From NCBI RefSeq assembly GCF_024713945.1, contig NC_134685.1:2351001-2415000 (forward strand): 64,000 nt of DNA, written 5' to 3'. The stretch is from Dermatophagoides farinae. Lineage: Eukaryota > Arthropoda > Arachnida > Sarcoptiformes > Pyroglyphidae. Position 1 is the first letter of the stretch, and each line of letters opens with the position of its first letter. This document shows, piece after piece, positions 1-13,822 of this stretch. Under the pieces are notes generated by a model. That model did not search any database. It saw nothing but the letters and a program-made list of their open reading frames with translations, and was not told the DNA's origin. The translations under genes were made by a program, and so were the position numbers.

Positions 1-610
1 TCTAAACATCCAAAGTTAGTTTTATTCTTTATTCTTTATTCTTGTTTCATAATAATAATAATTTTTTTTTTGTTTCACTGTTAAGATGTGTTGCAAGTGT
101 TCCTGAAACCTGATGAGGTGGTACGCACACACACACATGCACATCACATAAAAAACGTCATTTAACTTGATACAGTTTTTCAGTTCATTTTTATTCTTGG
201 TCTAATGATAGAATGACTGACATATACACACACAGACACACAAAAGGAGAATTTTTCATTTTTTATTGTTTTTTTTTTAGGCTGTTCCAGAAACCTACGC
301 ATACACACAGTGGTGTATAGTGTACACGCACACATTTCAGGTTTATGATTATCATCATCATCATCATCATATTTTACTTTTTATGGAAAGAAACAAAAAA
401 AAAACAAAGTTATACTGGAAGAAAGAAATGATGATTGATGTCTATTAGATTTTTGGGTTATGAAAATAAATATAAAAAAAAAATTCCCAAAAAATACCAT
501 TACGAATCAATAGATGGCGTTTGTGTTCCAGTTTTTTTTATGATTAATTTTTTTTTTTTGGCGTCAACAATTTAAAATTTTTTTTTTTTGTATGCATTTT
601 ATACACTTAC
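1..610. other. Probable intron sequence of the left-edge minus-strand gene
   Basis: AT-rich DNA with (CA)n stretches, an ATC-triplet run near 350-370 and poly-A/T tracts. I see no coding potential. If the donor at 610 is real, this is the first intron of the isoform starting at 1008. Confidence 0.4.
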
Positions 611-1008
611 GGTACTAAATTTTGTATACTTGAACTACGTGCTGTTAATTGAAGCTGTTGTTGTACAATATTAGATGATGATGATGATAATGGATGTTGG
701 TGTTGGTGTTGTTGGTGTGGCTGTTGTGATTGTTGATGTATATGTTGTTGATTTGGATGTAAATGATGATGATGATGATGAAATGATGCAAATGTTGAAC
801 TACCAACACCACCACCACCACCACCAACACCGCTACTAGAACCGGTAGCACGATCTGGTGGTGGTGCTTGCAAAAACATCGGTATCATACCACCGGTTTG
901 TCCAGGTCCAATACTACTACCTGGTAAATAATTTGAACGATCCGATGCATATTGTGGTGTACCTGGTACACCTAAACCATATGTACCATATGCAGAACAG
1001 AATGCCAT
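611..1008 (-). CDS. First coding exon of a large minus-strand gene (isoform A), product unknown
   Basis: The exon begins at an ATG with a good Kozak context (A at -3, G at +4, protein start MAFCSAYGTYGLG). It stays open for 132 codons plus two bases, then reaches a near-perfect donor (CC|GTAAGTG), so it ends in phase 2. The encoded N-terminus is Gly/Pro/Ser-rich, then carries a poly-Gly stretch, a His run and Gln/His-rich segments. This low-complexity activator-like composition is common at the start of transcription factors and scaffold proteins, but I recognise no domain. No AG acceptor is visible just upstream, which supports an initial exon. The rest of the gene would lie left of position 1. 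Two other exons at 13.8 and 19.2 kb can end in the same phase, so these may be alternative starts of one gene. Confidence 0.6.
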
Positions 1009-2296
1009 TTTTGATTTGTTTTTTTTAAAATAAAAATTAATCAATTATCAATTTGTTCAATTTGTTGGTCATTACTATTTTATTCAAATAATGACGATGA
1101 TGATGATGATGATGTTTAAATGATTTTTCAACGATCAAAAAAAAAAAAAAAATAAAGAATCAGAAAACAACAACAACAATAAAAAAAACAAACAAAAATT
1201 CCATCCATAAAATTGACAGACACAAAACGCCCACGCAGACGCACACACAATATAATTTTGCCCAGAACCATAATTAACGAAAAAATAAAAAAAATCTAAT
1301 CTAGCGTTTCAAAAAAACTTTTTCAGCCGCTGATTACTATGTGTATACAGTGACAGTTGGCAAAATTTTTTTTTTCGCAGACCGCAGTCTAGAAAGGGCT
1401 GATCTAATTTAATAAACCAAAAACAAAAAGTACCGGAAATAAATGTTTATTTTGTCGGTTCAAAATCATCATCATCATCATCATCGTCCACATCTACATC
1501 CACATCCACATCATCATTCAGAATGTAATGATTTTAATCAAAAAATCATTTACAAAACCAAAAATGATGATGATGATGATGATGATGATGATAAAGGTTA
1601 TTCTCATTCCATGTATAGGTTGACAATTATAATGAGAGTAAATTAAATTCAAAAACAACAACAACAACAACAACAACAATAAAATAATGATCATCATCAT
1701 CATCAGAATGCACCAAACAAAAACCAAACAAGCTAAACAATTGATTTTTTTTCATTCATTCATTTATTCATTTATTCTTTGTGTAAATCTAATTTCCACG
1801 AATACAATGAAAAACAAAAAAAAACAAAAGCAACCTGAACAACAAGTCCATGATAATAACAATAAAATGAATATAGAAACTAGAACAACAACAACAACAA
1901 CAACAACAGTAAAAACTTGAAAACAATAAAAGAAGAAAATCTATTTAATTTCAGAGAAAGAGAGAGAGAGAGAGAATCACATAGAATTACATAATATAAT
2001 TTGGTTATGTATTGTATTTCTGGTTATTCTTATTATTCTACAACTTTTTATTTTTATTTTTTTTTTTTGCTGAATTCACCACCAATTGTGAATGATTATT
2101 ATTATGAATGTTTCCAGAATGAAGAAAAAAAAATTGAAAAAAAAACTGTGGAAAAACAAAACAAACAAACAGACATAGAGAGTGAAACAAACAAAGAATC
2201 AAAATATCAAATAAAGTAATAAATTCTTTCTCTGTATATAACGTCATCATGATCAGAATAACCAGAATAAGACGAAGAAGAAAAAAAAATTTTTTG

Positions 2297-2300
<4 letters not shown>

Positions 2301-2344
<44 letters not shown>
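2301..2344. repeat. (CT)22 microsatellite
   Basis: Uninterrupted CT dinucleotides. The strand-asymmetric purine/pyrimidine run could form triplex DNA. Confidence 0.95.
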
Positions 2345-2347
<3 letters not shown>

Positions 2348-3417
2348 CGGACAACCACTGTGATTTTATTATTGATATATACGTACATGCACAACAACAA
2401 CAACAACAACAACAAACTGAAAACGAAAATGAAACGAAACTTTGATTTATTTTCCCTGATTTCAGCCTGAATGATAATTTTAATTTAATGAAAAAAAAAA
2501 TTATTATTATTATCAATAATAATCAAAGCGAATGAATCAATTGAATTCTTATTCTGTGTGTGTGTGTGTGCGTGTGTGTGGATACAAGTTGTTATTACTA
2601 TTAAGATGATTATTTCGTATTGTGACCATAAAGAATTTTTATTAAGAATTCAAGCGAAAAAAAAGAAGAAAAAAAGTGATTGAAATACATACATGATTCT
2701 GCTAATGAAATTAACGTAAACTAATGAAAAAAAAGAGAGGAGAAAGGAGAAAGAATTCAAATAATCAACAGAATCATTGTATCGGAATTCAAATGACTGA
2801 TGATCAATCAAGCTGTGTGTGTGTATGTGTGTGTGTGCATTGAATTGGATTCAAATTTTCTCGCCCATAAATTGGCAAATGATGATGATATATACAATTT
2901 TAATGAACAACAAACACACACACACACACAGAATGTTAAAGATATGACAAGGTTAATAAAATGAATGATTTTCTGTCTTTCTGTGTTTAATCTCTGTGGA
3001 CAAACCCAAAACAGAACTTGTTTTTAGAATTTCAATTTTTGTTTTGTCTAATAATAATTGTAAAATATTTGCAGAATGTAAGAATATTCTGTATATATAC
3101 AATTGTTATTTCTTTTTCTTGTTTTTTTAGTGACAATTACCATCCAAATTTCAAAGAAAAATTTATTACAAACAACAACAATAATAACAATATATATATA
3201 ATAATAAAAAACAAACTTTACAGAATTTCATTCAGAATTTTTATACATTTATTCATTGTAAAAAAAAGAATTTCATTGCTTGTTGTTTTTTTATTATTAT
3301 TTCACTTTGATTACAAAAATTGGCATGTTTTCTTGTTTCAAAATTTAAATTAGTAGTAGTCTGTTTTATAGTTTTCTGCTGTTCAATAAATTTTATTCTT
3401 ATTGATGATTGCAGAGC

Positions 3418-3420
<3 letters not shown>

Positions 3421-3462
<42 letters not shown>
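3421..3462. repeat. (AG)21 microsatellite
   Basis: Uninterrupted AG dinucleotides, one of the longest pure dinucleotide arrays in the window. Confidence 0.95.
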
Positions 3463-3465
<3 letters not shown>

Positions 3466-5195
3466 ATGATTTGTTAAATTAATTGATATGCGTTCATGTG
3501 TGTGAGTGTGACATATGACAATTTTCTCATGATTTTGATGAATGAATTTTTTTCTCTGGTGGTGAAAAAAAAATTTAATTTAGACAACACTCTAATTCTG
3601 AAAGCTGAGCTGAATAGTTGTAGCTTTATGAATTTTTCAGGTGAATTTTTTTTTCTTTTTTTTGCTTTTTTTGAATTTAAATTAATAATAAATTTCAAAT
3701 GAATTCAGGGAATTTAAAAAAAATTCAATCATCAACAACCAAACGATGACGACGACGATGACTGTAGAATATCTATTGAATTATCAGGAAAATATTACCA
3801 TTTCTATGGTAAACAGAATGAATGAATGAATGAATGAAAAAAGAAAATTCTCCATTCACATTCATAAAGCTAAGGTGAGAATATTTCTAGTTGCACATAT
3901 TCAATGATGAAAAATGACCAAACAGAATAATGATGAAAAAAAACGTAAACAACCACACCCCCATACACACACACACGCAGAAAAAATACCGGATATTTCT
4001 GGTTTTTTTTTTGTTTGAAGATGAAAAAAAAATCAATTTTTTTTTCTAGTTAGTTCAACCAACCAACTAGGTAATCGATCGATTAAAAAAAATGATGATG
4101 ATCCATCCATTTATCGATCCGTCAATATGTATACTGAATAGATGCAATGAATACACAAAAAAAATCGTTCCAGAAATACAAAAAAAAACGCCCATAAACT
4201 CAATACTGTGAACATCAACCTTGTGAACAACAAAAAAAAACTCGGAATTAAATTCAGTTGTAACGATAACAGAAAAAAAAATTTACTCTCTATCTCTCAC
4301 GGTGTGTGTGTGTGTGTACAGAGATTCTTTATTCTCTGGATCAAAAGCAAAAAAAAAAACGCTGAATTTTTTTTTTCTATTTTTAGAATTCGTTTTGCTG
4401 TCCTAATTTTTTTTTAGTACAGAATTCTTTTTTTTTCGTGGCTGTGCGATCATACTGTATATGGTTTTTTTTTCACAGATATTCTTTTCCACCCCTACCA
4501 CCACCACCGTCATTTTTTTTTTTGATTTACAATTCCAGAAAAAAAAGTGTTAACTTGATTCCATACTCATATTTCTTGAGTTCATATTATGCATCTAATG
4601 TAGTATATACTAAGCAAGTTCATTAAGCTTATAGATGGATTTGATTCAGAAATAGTCATACTAAACACACATATACATACATATTCGACACAATTATATA
4701 GATTATCATGACCATGAAACATGGATGTATGTGTGTGTGTGTGTGTTTGTATGTGTGTATTATCATCATTTATTAGATTTCTTTCTTTATATGGAAAGAA
4801 AACAGAAAACCATAAGTATTCCAAAATGATGATAATGTTATCATGAAAATTTTTTTTTTCTCTATGTGTGTATTCCGTTTATGTGTTTGTGGTAATAATA
4901 ATAATAATCATCCAATGATGATGATGATGATGATAATCAAATATAGAGAGAGAGAGAGAGAATTTTTTTTTCTTCTAAATGACCTTATATAGTGTTAAAT
5001 ATTTTAGGACATATTATTCGACCAACATTCAACCAATGAAATGAATTCAAGAATTTTAGATTTCAACTAACTGAAACTATACTCTGTGTGGTGGTGGTGG
5101 TGATTTAATGGTTTTTTTTATCAATAATCTAACACTGCACTCAAACAGCAGCAGCAACAACAACAACAACATCGGTGGAAGAAAAAATCTCATAG

Positions 5196-5249
5196 ATGGA
5201 CTGGACTGTAACAGCCGCACCATCATCATCATCAGCCCATTTGGAAAAG
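5196..5249 (+). CDS. Candidate first exon on the plus strand
   Basis: The ATG opens immediately after an in-frame TAG, and 18 codons (MDWTVTAAPSSSSAHLEK) run to the donor GAAAAG|GTAATG in phase 0. The peptide looks natural and uses TCA serine codons like other genes here. The same DNA is also open in another frame from an ATG at 5108 (MVFFINNLTLHS...), which would end in phase 1. An acceptor-like CTCAAACAG lies near 5147. No downstream exon was identified, so this is weak. Confidence 0.18.
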
Positions 5250-6914
5250 GTAATGGAATTTAATATGTTTTTTTTTCTGCCTGAATGAATGAATTCAATG
5301 TGTGTGTGTGTGTGTGTGCGTGTGTGTGTGAAATTTTTTTTTTCTCAAAACAAACAAACAAACAAAAAAAAGAGATCAAATCTTTCAATGTTGATGTGAC
5401 AACTTTATGAAATTTTTTTTGTTTTGTTTTTTGTTGACCAAAAAATTATTCTGGATTCAATTCTGGATATCGATCGATTTGTTTGGAATTATGAATGATG
5501 CCCATGGACTAAAGAATTTCTGGATACCAACTAAACATGATTCTTATGAGAATTTTTTTTTAATGATAAGAAGATTATTCTTATCATTGCAAACAACAAT
5601 AGCGATAAACGAGAGAAAGAGATAGAGATATTTGAATAAAACACGACAAATGACAAATAATAGAAAAACAACCAGAATATCAGGATAATAATAACAACAA
5701 CAAGAAAATAAAACAAACAAAGAATCGAATAATAAAACATTCATTCTAGAACAACAACAACAACAACAACGACAGCTAACAACGACGATGACGAAAGAAT
5801 ATTCTTGTTCTGCAAGACATATGACAATACATTAACACATTTTGTTTGTTTCAATGTTTTGTATGATTTGCTGTGAATATTCTATTATTCTATTGCTATT
5901 CTGAATGGATGGAATGGAAAAAAAAAGTTTCATCATTTTCAAAATTTTAAGCCATTTGTTGTCGTGGTATTCGATTCAATTCGAATGAATGAATGAATAA
6001 ATGAATACGAACATTCTAGATAATGTGGAGTTTTGAAATTCAAATTCAAATTTGAAGATGATGATGATGATGATGATTCCTGAGGACTACCAGAATTTAT
6101 TCTTGTATAAAGAGCAAACATTCAACTATAGTGAAAATGAATAAAAGTTTTAACTGACTTATTCTGAAACAATTTCTAAATGCAATGATAATGAATACAA
6201 AATTGTTCGCGCTTCGTCCGTGGGCAGTTGATGATATTTGTGTGACAATTTTAAATATGGATGAAATTTTTTGTTTTTTTTTCAAACTTTTTTTTTCTTA
6301 CATTTGATAAATCGATTATCGATCGATGTTCATGATGATCATGATGATGATGATGATTGAATATGCACAAATTATATGCTGGACATCAAACACACACACA
6401 CATTTTCAATTTTCAAGCAAAAAAAAAAAATGGCAAAAAAAATTTCTTTGTCTCTTTCTCATCAATACATCATTATTATATCACATTAATTTTCATCAGA
6501 TAAAATTGGAAAAACAAACTGGTTAAAGAATTTCTGGATTCCATTGCTGTTGTTGTTGTTGTTGTTGATGAAACATTTTTTTGTTTTGTTTTTCAATGGA
6601 TTTTCAAATGTAATGACAATGGAAACACGCACGCACACACATATACAACGGTAATTCCATGTCATGTGTGTGTGTGTGTTAGTATTTGCGTGATGTTGTG
6701 TTTGATTTTGCTTCTTTTTTGTTGTTGTTGTTGTCTTCCACAATATCACTGATGCTGTCTGTCTGTATTTTCTTTTCATTTTTTTTGTAGTTCTGGATTG
6801 ATTCTGATGCGCTGGATTCATTCAAATTCGGCATATTCTACATCAACAACAACATCATCGTCATTTTTTTTCTGATTATTTCTGTTTTATGTTTAGGTAT
6901 ATTATATAAGGTAG

Positions 6915-7013
6915 GCGCCGACTCACCAAATAAGAGAGTGAAAAAAAAATTTTTTATCTCAATACAAACAAATAAATATCGAAAAAACAAAAAAAAAATG
7001 GATGCGTCGGCGC
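6915..7013. repeat. GC-rich inverted repeat, 8-bp arms
   Basis: GCGCCGAC at 6915-6922 is the exact reverse complement of GTCGGCGC at 7006-7013. The 83-bp spacer is A-rich and contains an A9T6 tract. Such GC-rich arms stand out in DNA this AT-rich. The function is unknown. Confidence 0.5.
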
Positions 7014-8133
7014 ACAATTTAAGATAATTTTATCGAATCATCATCATGATCATCATCAAAAGGTCTTGAATGAATTTGGTTTTTGGTCATCATTATCATC
7101 ATTTGTTTGTTTGTTTGTTTTTGTTTGTGAAATTAAATGAGATTCTGTGTATACAATAAGAATTTGGCTGTATTTCGCTAATGAATGAATAACATTATGA
7201 TTTGGTGGTGGTGGTGGTAAGAAACAATGTATGAAACCGAATACAGAACCGAAAACAAAATCGAATAATCAAAGATTCGATCATTCAACAATGATTTTCG
7301 ATTAAATGGGAATCAAAATGTCCCCAAATAAAAAAAAAGAAAAAAAAACAGAACAAAACAAAACGATTATCATTCGATTCGATATTCGATAATCGATGAC
7401 GATCATTATGATGACAATGAAAAGATAGGAAAAAAAAATTCAAATAAATAGTGAACATAGTGAAAAAACAACCCAGTAAACCCTTTATCACCATCATCTA
7501 GGAATAATAGCACTAATTGTCGTAAAAAAATATTCCCAGTATTTCAACCATATATTTCCCGGGAATTTTCCTCAATTTTCTTCATGTTTTTTTTTCATTC
7601 ATTCATTGACTAATTTTAATGCCCCGAAAAAAAAGTGATTATTCATCATCATTACCATTGTCGTTGAAACTTCGTAGTAATTATCATCAAATGAATTACA
7701 AACCGGATGGTTAAATAAATGAAATGATGAATAAGAAAAACATCAAGCATTTGCAAACTGGTAAATCGAAGAGATCAAAATAAAAAAAAAAAATTCAAAA
7801 TAAACAGAAACGAGAAATGAAAAAAAAAATCCAATAAAAAACAACAAAATTTCTGTGTGTGTGTGTGTGTGTGTATGCGTGGGAGGGAGTTGTACGGGCG
7901 TATCAAACTATTTGTCTTGCATACAGAAAAAAAAGACAACAACAACAACAACAACAAACGAACGAACGATTGATGTGCATATAATGAATTCCCAAAAGAG
8001 TTGGGAAAAAAATTTTTTTTTTTCATTTTCATTCTGAATTTTTTCTTTTTTATTTTTCACCAACGACGACAACAAAAATAAAAAATAAAATACTGTACCA
8101 TTGAAGATAAAGAATGAGAAAAAGTTTTTTTTT

Positions 8134-8164
<31 letters not shown>

Positions 8165-11100
8165 ACAAAAAAATGTACTGTCCATATAATATGGAACGCA
8201 CACACACCGATTGTTTCCGTTTTTTTTTTCGTTGTTGTTGTTGTCCGAAAAAAAAAATTCTTTTCGGCTTTGGTATAGTATATCATCATCATCATTATTC
8301 TCTATAGGATGTTTCTTTTGGCTGTAGAGATTCTTTTTTTCTTCATTTTTTTTCCGAGGACAATTATTCATCGTCGATATATATATCGATGAGATGGTAA
8401 CAGAGAACAAGAGAGAGCGAAAGAGAAGAAAAATATTCAATAAACCCAATATATACAATGTCCATTTATGTAACAATGATGTATATGTGTTGTCTATTGG
8501 TCAAAAAGTTACAAGCAATATAATGATGTTGATGATGATGATAAAGTTTCACAAACTACAAAACAATCACCGATATTCTGAAATTCTGGTTGTTGTTGGT
8601 TACTCTCTCTCTCTCTCTCTCTCTCTCTCTTAGATTCTCACTATACTTTGACGTAGAATCTTTTACTGTTGTAGTTCTGGTTGTTGTTGTTGTTGTTGTA
8701 TGATCCAGAAAAAAGGAAGTTAAAAGACTTGAATCGATTTTTTTTTTTGAAAAAAAGCTTGAGGCAAATTTTAAAGAGATTGGAGAAAAAAAAATTCGAT
8801 GAACGAATTTCGAGTTTTTTTTTCATTGCAATGTTGCGCCTGGCACAATATACAAACAATCGAAACAACAATCGATAGTGGAGGGGTGAGAAAAAAAATA
8901 TGAAATGAATTTTTTCTTTGTTGGATCAATATTTGGACAACAATAAATTTTATTTTTATTTCATTTTTTTTCAATTTAAAAGTAAACACAATAAAATTTT
9001 CGTGTGCGTGTGTGTGTGTGGGGGTGTGTGTACAGAATTTATATATTGTCGAACGAACGAACGAACGCAAAAAAAAAGAATCGATGCATTTTATTTCGAA
9101 AAAACGCAGAATAATTTCCATAAACGAAGCAAAATTCTGTATATTCTGAAAATTTTTTTTTTCATCATAATAATAATAATAATAATAAATAATCAAAGAC
9201 AAAATCAGAATACTAATAGGGTTTCGTTTCATTTTGTTTTCCATAAAAAAAAATATTGTAATCAAATCATCACCATAATCAATTCTTTTGAAGAAAAATA
9301 AAAAAAAATTCAAATTAACCATTCAGTAGACAAACACACCCACACCCACCCACACCCACACTCAGAGAACATATCCATTACTCTTTCAATTTAACACAAA
9401 TGGCATCAATCAAAATGGAAAACAAAACAAAAAAAAATTAAACTTTGATTGTTTTACCATCATCATTAGGATAATGACAATGAATGAATGAGCTCATCCC
9501 GGTATTGAAAAGAATCCAGAATTCAAGATTGATGGAAATATCAACAAAACAAACAAATGAAAATCAATGAAAAAAAAATATCAAAAACAACAATAATGAT
9601 GATGATGATGATGATGACAAAAATCTCAAGTGTTCAATAAAATATAACAGAGTAAAAAAAAACAATAAAGTGAACTGAAAAAAAATAATGACAACAATGG
9701 CAAGAATCTTGCTCCATTTTGAAATCATCGTGTAGCTCATATTCTGTGCTCTGTTTGTAACAACAACAACCAACAACCAACAAACGTTTCACAATAATTG
9801 CGTTTATACAAACAAATAGAAAAAAACAGAATCATCATGCATGAAAATGATTCATAATCCTTGGATGATGATGATGATGATGATGATGTGGATGACGTTA
9901 ATTATGTTTTTTTTTCTGCATTCAAGTGTGCTATATCAGAGAATTCTGAAGAAGAAGAAGAAGAAAAAAAAAAGCTATTCTGGACTTCTAAGAATCAAAG
10001 TGAGTGTATAATGTGATTCTTATCTATCATCATCATCATCAACATCATCATTGCATGCTGTGTTTGCATAAATGATGAATGTTTAATGTATTCAAATGAT
10101 GATGATGATGATGATGAATCAATAGCCAAGCACTTGGATTTTTTTTTTGGTATACAAGACAAGTGGAAAAAAACGACCAATCAGAACATCTTCAATTCTG
10201 TATTCGATTCGGTTGATTTGATTCTCTTTTTTTTATTCTGTTGTCCATTCACACAATCGATCATCAATTGAATGACGATGGCACTTGAATTCAATACAAG
10301 ATCAATTGTGAAACATATACACTCGAATATATGGACAATATTTTGATTGAATGACGTATATAATGGAATGTGGTGGTGGTGGTGGCGGTGGTGGCGGTGA
10401 TGGATAAAGATGTTTTTTTTCAAATGTGAAAAGAATTTTTTTTTCTCTCACTCTTTATTCTTCTGGCCATTTTGTGATACATCAAGAATTTTTTTTGTGT
10501 TCGTTCGTTCGTTTTTTTATCTCGACTTTTTCATCTTGTTTCGATTTTTTTTTTCTATTTCATTCATTAAATTTAATTTGATCTGGATTTTTTTTTGTTG
10601 CGCTTTCAATTGAAAAAATTTTTTTTTTTCAAAATGAAATCAAATTCAATCTTGTCAATGAAACAGTGGAAAAAAATTTTCATTTCAAAATAAAATCAAA
10701 AATCAAATGTTACGATTCGATTCATTGACAGGCAGAACACACACACACACACACACACTTGGGGTGATGGTAAACGAAACGGATGTGATTTCTGATTCTT
10801 GTTCAAAGTGGAAATTTTTTTTTTATTATTTCACTCAACAAATTTGTCGAGATTTTTTTTCCATTTTCCACTATTGATCAATTGATTGATTGATTCGATT
10901 GATGAAAATCAATTGATAATGGTTGTAGTGTGGAAAAAACTTGAAACAACAACAAATCGTTCAAAGGAAAAAAATAAACAAATGTCATCATCTTCGAAGC
11001 AAATGACGTATGTATCATCATAGTTTATCATTAGCCATTGACAATGAATGAAATTCCATCTCCAAAAAAAAAAAAAAAAACAAAACAAAACAAAAGACAG

Positions 11101-11813
11101 AATCAATTTGATTTTTCATCAATAAAATTAAAAAAAAAAAATAAAACTGATGTGAACATATACCTGTATACAGAAATGGGAAAACAATGGGAAAAAAACT
11201 CTAAAATTGGAAATTATTTTCGTAAAACGTTGAAAAATCTCTTGAGACATTCATTTTTTTTTTTTTTTGACAAACAAACTAGAATACTAGAATTGAATGC
11301 ATAAAATGAGAATATATGCATGATGGCAAAAAATAGAATTGAATAAAAATAATTATGATCAAACACACACACACACACACACACACTCGACAAAACGATT
11401 ACAATACAAAACTGACTATGTGTATCATATCAAAATGATACAGAATAATGAATGTGTCGGTATGTGTATGAATGTTGAGTTTTCATATTTTTTTTTTGTT
11501 TGCCATTTTCAACATTTCAATATTTTATAATGGAATTTTTTTTTGTTCACTGCCCCCATTGATTCTTTCGGAATATTTTGAATATTCAACATGATAATAG
11601 CAACATTAAACATTATTATTATTATCATTTTACATTCAATGATGATATATTATATTCGTTTTTCATTCATTGGAGATGAAAAAACAATTTTTTTTTGTTT
11701 CTCTAACAATCTTCTAGATCAAATTTTGTTTTAGACGTTTGTCTGTATTATATGTAATATAATCGTTTTGTTTTCAAATTCACCATAAGTCACCGAATAA
11801 TGATGATGATGAT

Positions 11814-12002
11814 TTATTCTGGAACAACAACAACAACAACAACTGTGTGTCCATTATAGCCATAATAGTGATGATGATGATAATGATGTCTAGATCCATT
11901 TTCATCAACTATTACTGGATCAAGTTGTAGATGTTGTGTGTGAGGACATAAATTTTGTTTGTTAATTTCTTTTTTATTATTGAAAAAAAAATTGATTATC
12001 AT
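11814..12002 (-). CDS. Small ORF, possible short gene or terminal exon
   Basis: The ORF opens at an ATG and encodes 62 residues. After a low-complexity start it contains NLCPHTQHLQLDPVIVDENG, then a His/Tyr-rich stretch and a Val run, ending VPE-stop. The central part is non-repetitive and uses codons like the real genes of this window. The stop codon overlaps an AATAAA on the minus strand, which could serve as a polyadenylation signal. No family is recognised. The Val run comes from a (CAA/GTT)n repeat, so part of the ORF may be fortuitous. It would lie inside an intron of the proposed large minus-strand gene. Confidence 0.2.
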   Translation of the reverse strand: MIINFFFNNKKEINKQNLCPHTQHLQLDPVIVDENGSRHHYHHHHYYGYNGHTVVVVVVVPE

Positions 12003-13772
12003 ATGTTTAATGAAAGATTATGATAATAATAAACAAAACAAAAAAAAATCTGCACATGATCGTTATGATTGATTGATTGATCGATTGATCGATCCATTGA
12101 TGTATTCATAACGAATATGAAAAAAATGCATTACATAATTAATTGCATACATATAACATAGGGAAAAAACAATATTCACATCACATCAATGCACGCAATC
12201 ACTACAAAAAAAAAATCATGCACATCATATGTCAATACAACACACACACACATCGAATAACCAGGATTTTTTTTTTGAATTTTTTTTTTTAGTTGACAAG
12301 ATTCTCGAAAAATTCCGAGGAAAAGAAAAATGAATATGATATGCAGAATATATTGACATTTATAGCAGAGAAAAAAAAATAGAATATTCCAATTTCAAGC
12401 AAAGAAAACTTTAACAATGAAAAGTGAGTAAAAAAAAATGATTTGTGATGACAGCAATCATTTTTTTTCTCTTCATTCGAATCATGATCAAAGAATATTC
12501 TTCAACAATGGATGAAAAGTTTTCTTTTTTTTTTTTTTTGGTTGATCAGAAAACTGATGATGAATAAAATATGGAAATTAGAAAATTGGCAGGTGGTTGG
12601 TTGGTTATTTTTTCAAGTGTTTTTTTCCTGCCTTGTCTGTCAGCAAATGGTCAAATTTCAAGTTCTTAGTCTTAGTCTTTTATCATTGGAATTGAAAAAA
12701 AAAACTTGACTATAAAAATTCTAACAATCGCTTTGATGGCCATCTATTGAGAGAAATAATGAAAGAAAATTGAAAATTTTGATTTTATAATGATTAATAA
12801 CGCCATCTGGTGACCAGAATCGGTGGTTTTATTATGAAAAATAAAATAAAATTTTCTTTTCTGGATATTTTTTTTGTGTGTTATTGTTATTATTAAATTA
12901 ACAGAATAACAATAACAAAACAAAACAAAAAGAATGACAAATAGACACGCAATATATTCATCATCATCATCATCAGAATCATCATCATGAATGGTCATAA
13001 TAATCAATTATTATTATCACTTGAGTAATTTTTGTTTGTTTTTTGTTTATATTGTTATTTGGATCGATTTATTGTTGAATTGATGATGATTCAATAAATA
13101 ACGGTGAATGGTGAGTGAGAGAGAGAGAGAGATAGATCGATGAATTATCTGAAAAAAAAATTATTTCTCACACTGTACTTGAATTCTTTCGTGTCTTTTA
13201 AAGAATGTTACAAAATGTCAAAAAAAAAAATAAATATAACTAAATAACCAATGAATGTAATCATTATATGATAATAAGATTATAATCAATTCTATAATAG
13301 AAATGGTAAACACAAATTAAAGTTTAATAGTAAAGAATCGATGGTAGATGAAATGAGTAAATGATAGGGGACAACAACAACAACAACAACAAGAATTGTA
13401 TGCATGTATTAAGAGACATTATATATATATGGAACAGAATAAAGAATTCTATGCATATATTTGCAGACACACAGACAACCTTCGAATACATTTTTTTTTT
13501 TTTTGGTTGCTGATTTATAATTAACATTGTAATCTCATTATGTCAATGTATAAGTGTATCATTGAATCACATTACCGGTCAGTAAAAAAAAGTTTTCGTT
13601 TCTTTTCTACGGTTAACTCGGTTATTATAAACACACATGTGAAGAAAACAAAACATGAACATATGTCCATTAATGAAATGGACAAATTCCTTTTTTTTTG
13701 GTGTTTTTCTGGTTTGTTTTGATTGTTTAAACTTTGAAACATTTACATTGGAAAAAAAAGAAACAAACTTAC

Positions 13773-13822
13773 TTAGCATAACGTTCAACGTTGCTTACAT
13801 TAGCAAATTCGGATACAAACAT
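13773..13822 (-). CDS. Short first coding exon (possible isoform of the same minus-strand gene)
   Basis: This 50-nt exon reads MFVSEFANVSNVERYA plus two bases of a Lys codon. It starts at an ATG with A at -3 and ends at the strong donor AA|GTAAGT, in phase 2. The sequence is non-repetitive and less AT-rich than its surroundings, as expected of coding DNA here. An internal GTAAGC could act as an alternative donor in phase 0. I do not recognise the peptide. Phase agreement with the exons at 611-1008 and 19177-19262 suggests a shared downstream exon. There are no neighbours within several kb. Confidence 0.4.

Larger units (their letters stand above)
1009..13772. other. Non-coding, microsatellite-rich DNA
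   Basis: Apart from the two weak exon candidates listed at 5196 and 11814, nothing gene-like is visible. The stretch holds (CT)22 at 2301-2344, (AG)21 at 3421-3462, many (TGA/TCA)n, (CAA/TTG)n and (CA/GT)n runs, A8-A17 and T8-T12 tracts, and a short GC-rich inverted repeat at 6915-7013. Reading frames of more than 60 codons here are translations of these repeats. Confidence 0.6.

Noticed and set aside
4080-4110. tRNA genes or other GC-rich RNA genes anywhere in the window
   Set aside because: I looked for cloverleaf arms and B-box sequences (GGTTCRANTCC type) and saw none; GATC-rich palindromic spots such as this one are simple repeats.
8771-9322. 183-codon minus-strand ORF
   Set aside because: Composition follows poly-T, ATT and CA repeats; the start is not supported and no domain is present.
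10086-10271. Plus-strand ORF starting MYSNDDDDDDESIAKHLD
   Set aside because: It has a real ATG, but the Asp run is a (GAT)n repeat and the rest becomes Phe/Leu-rich from poly-T; no donor or domain supports it.
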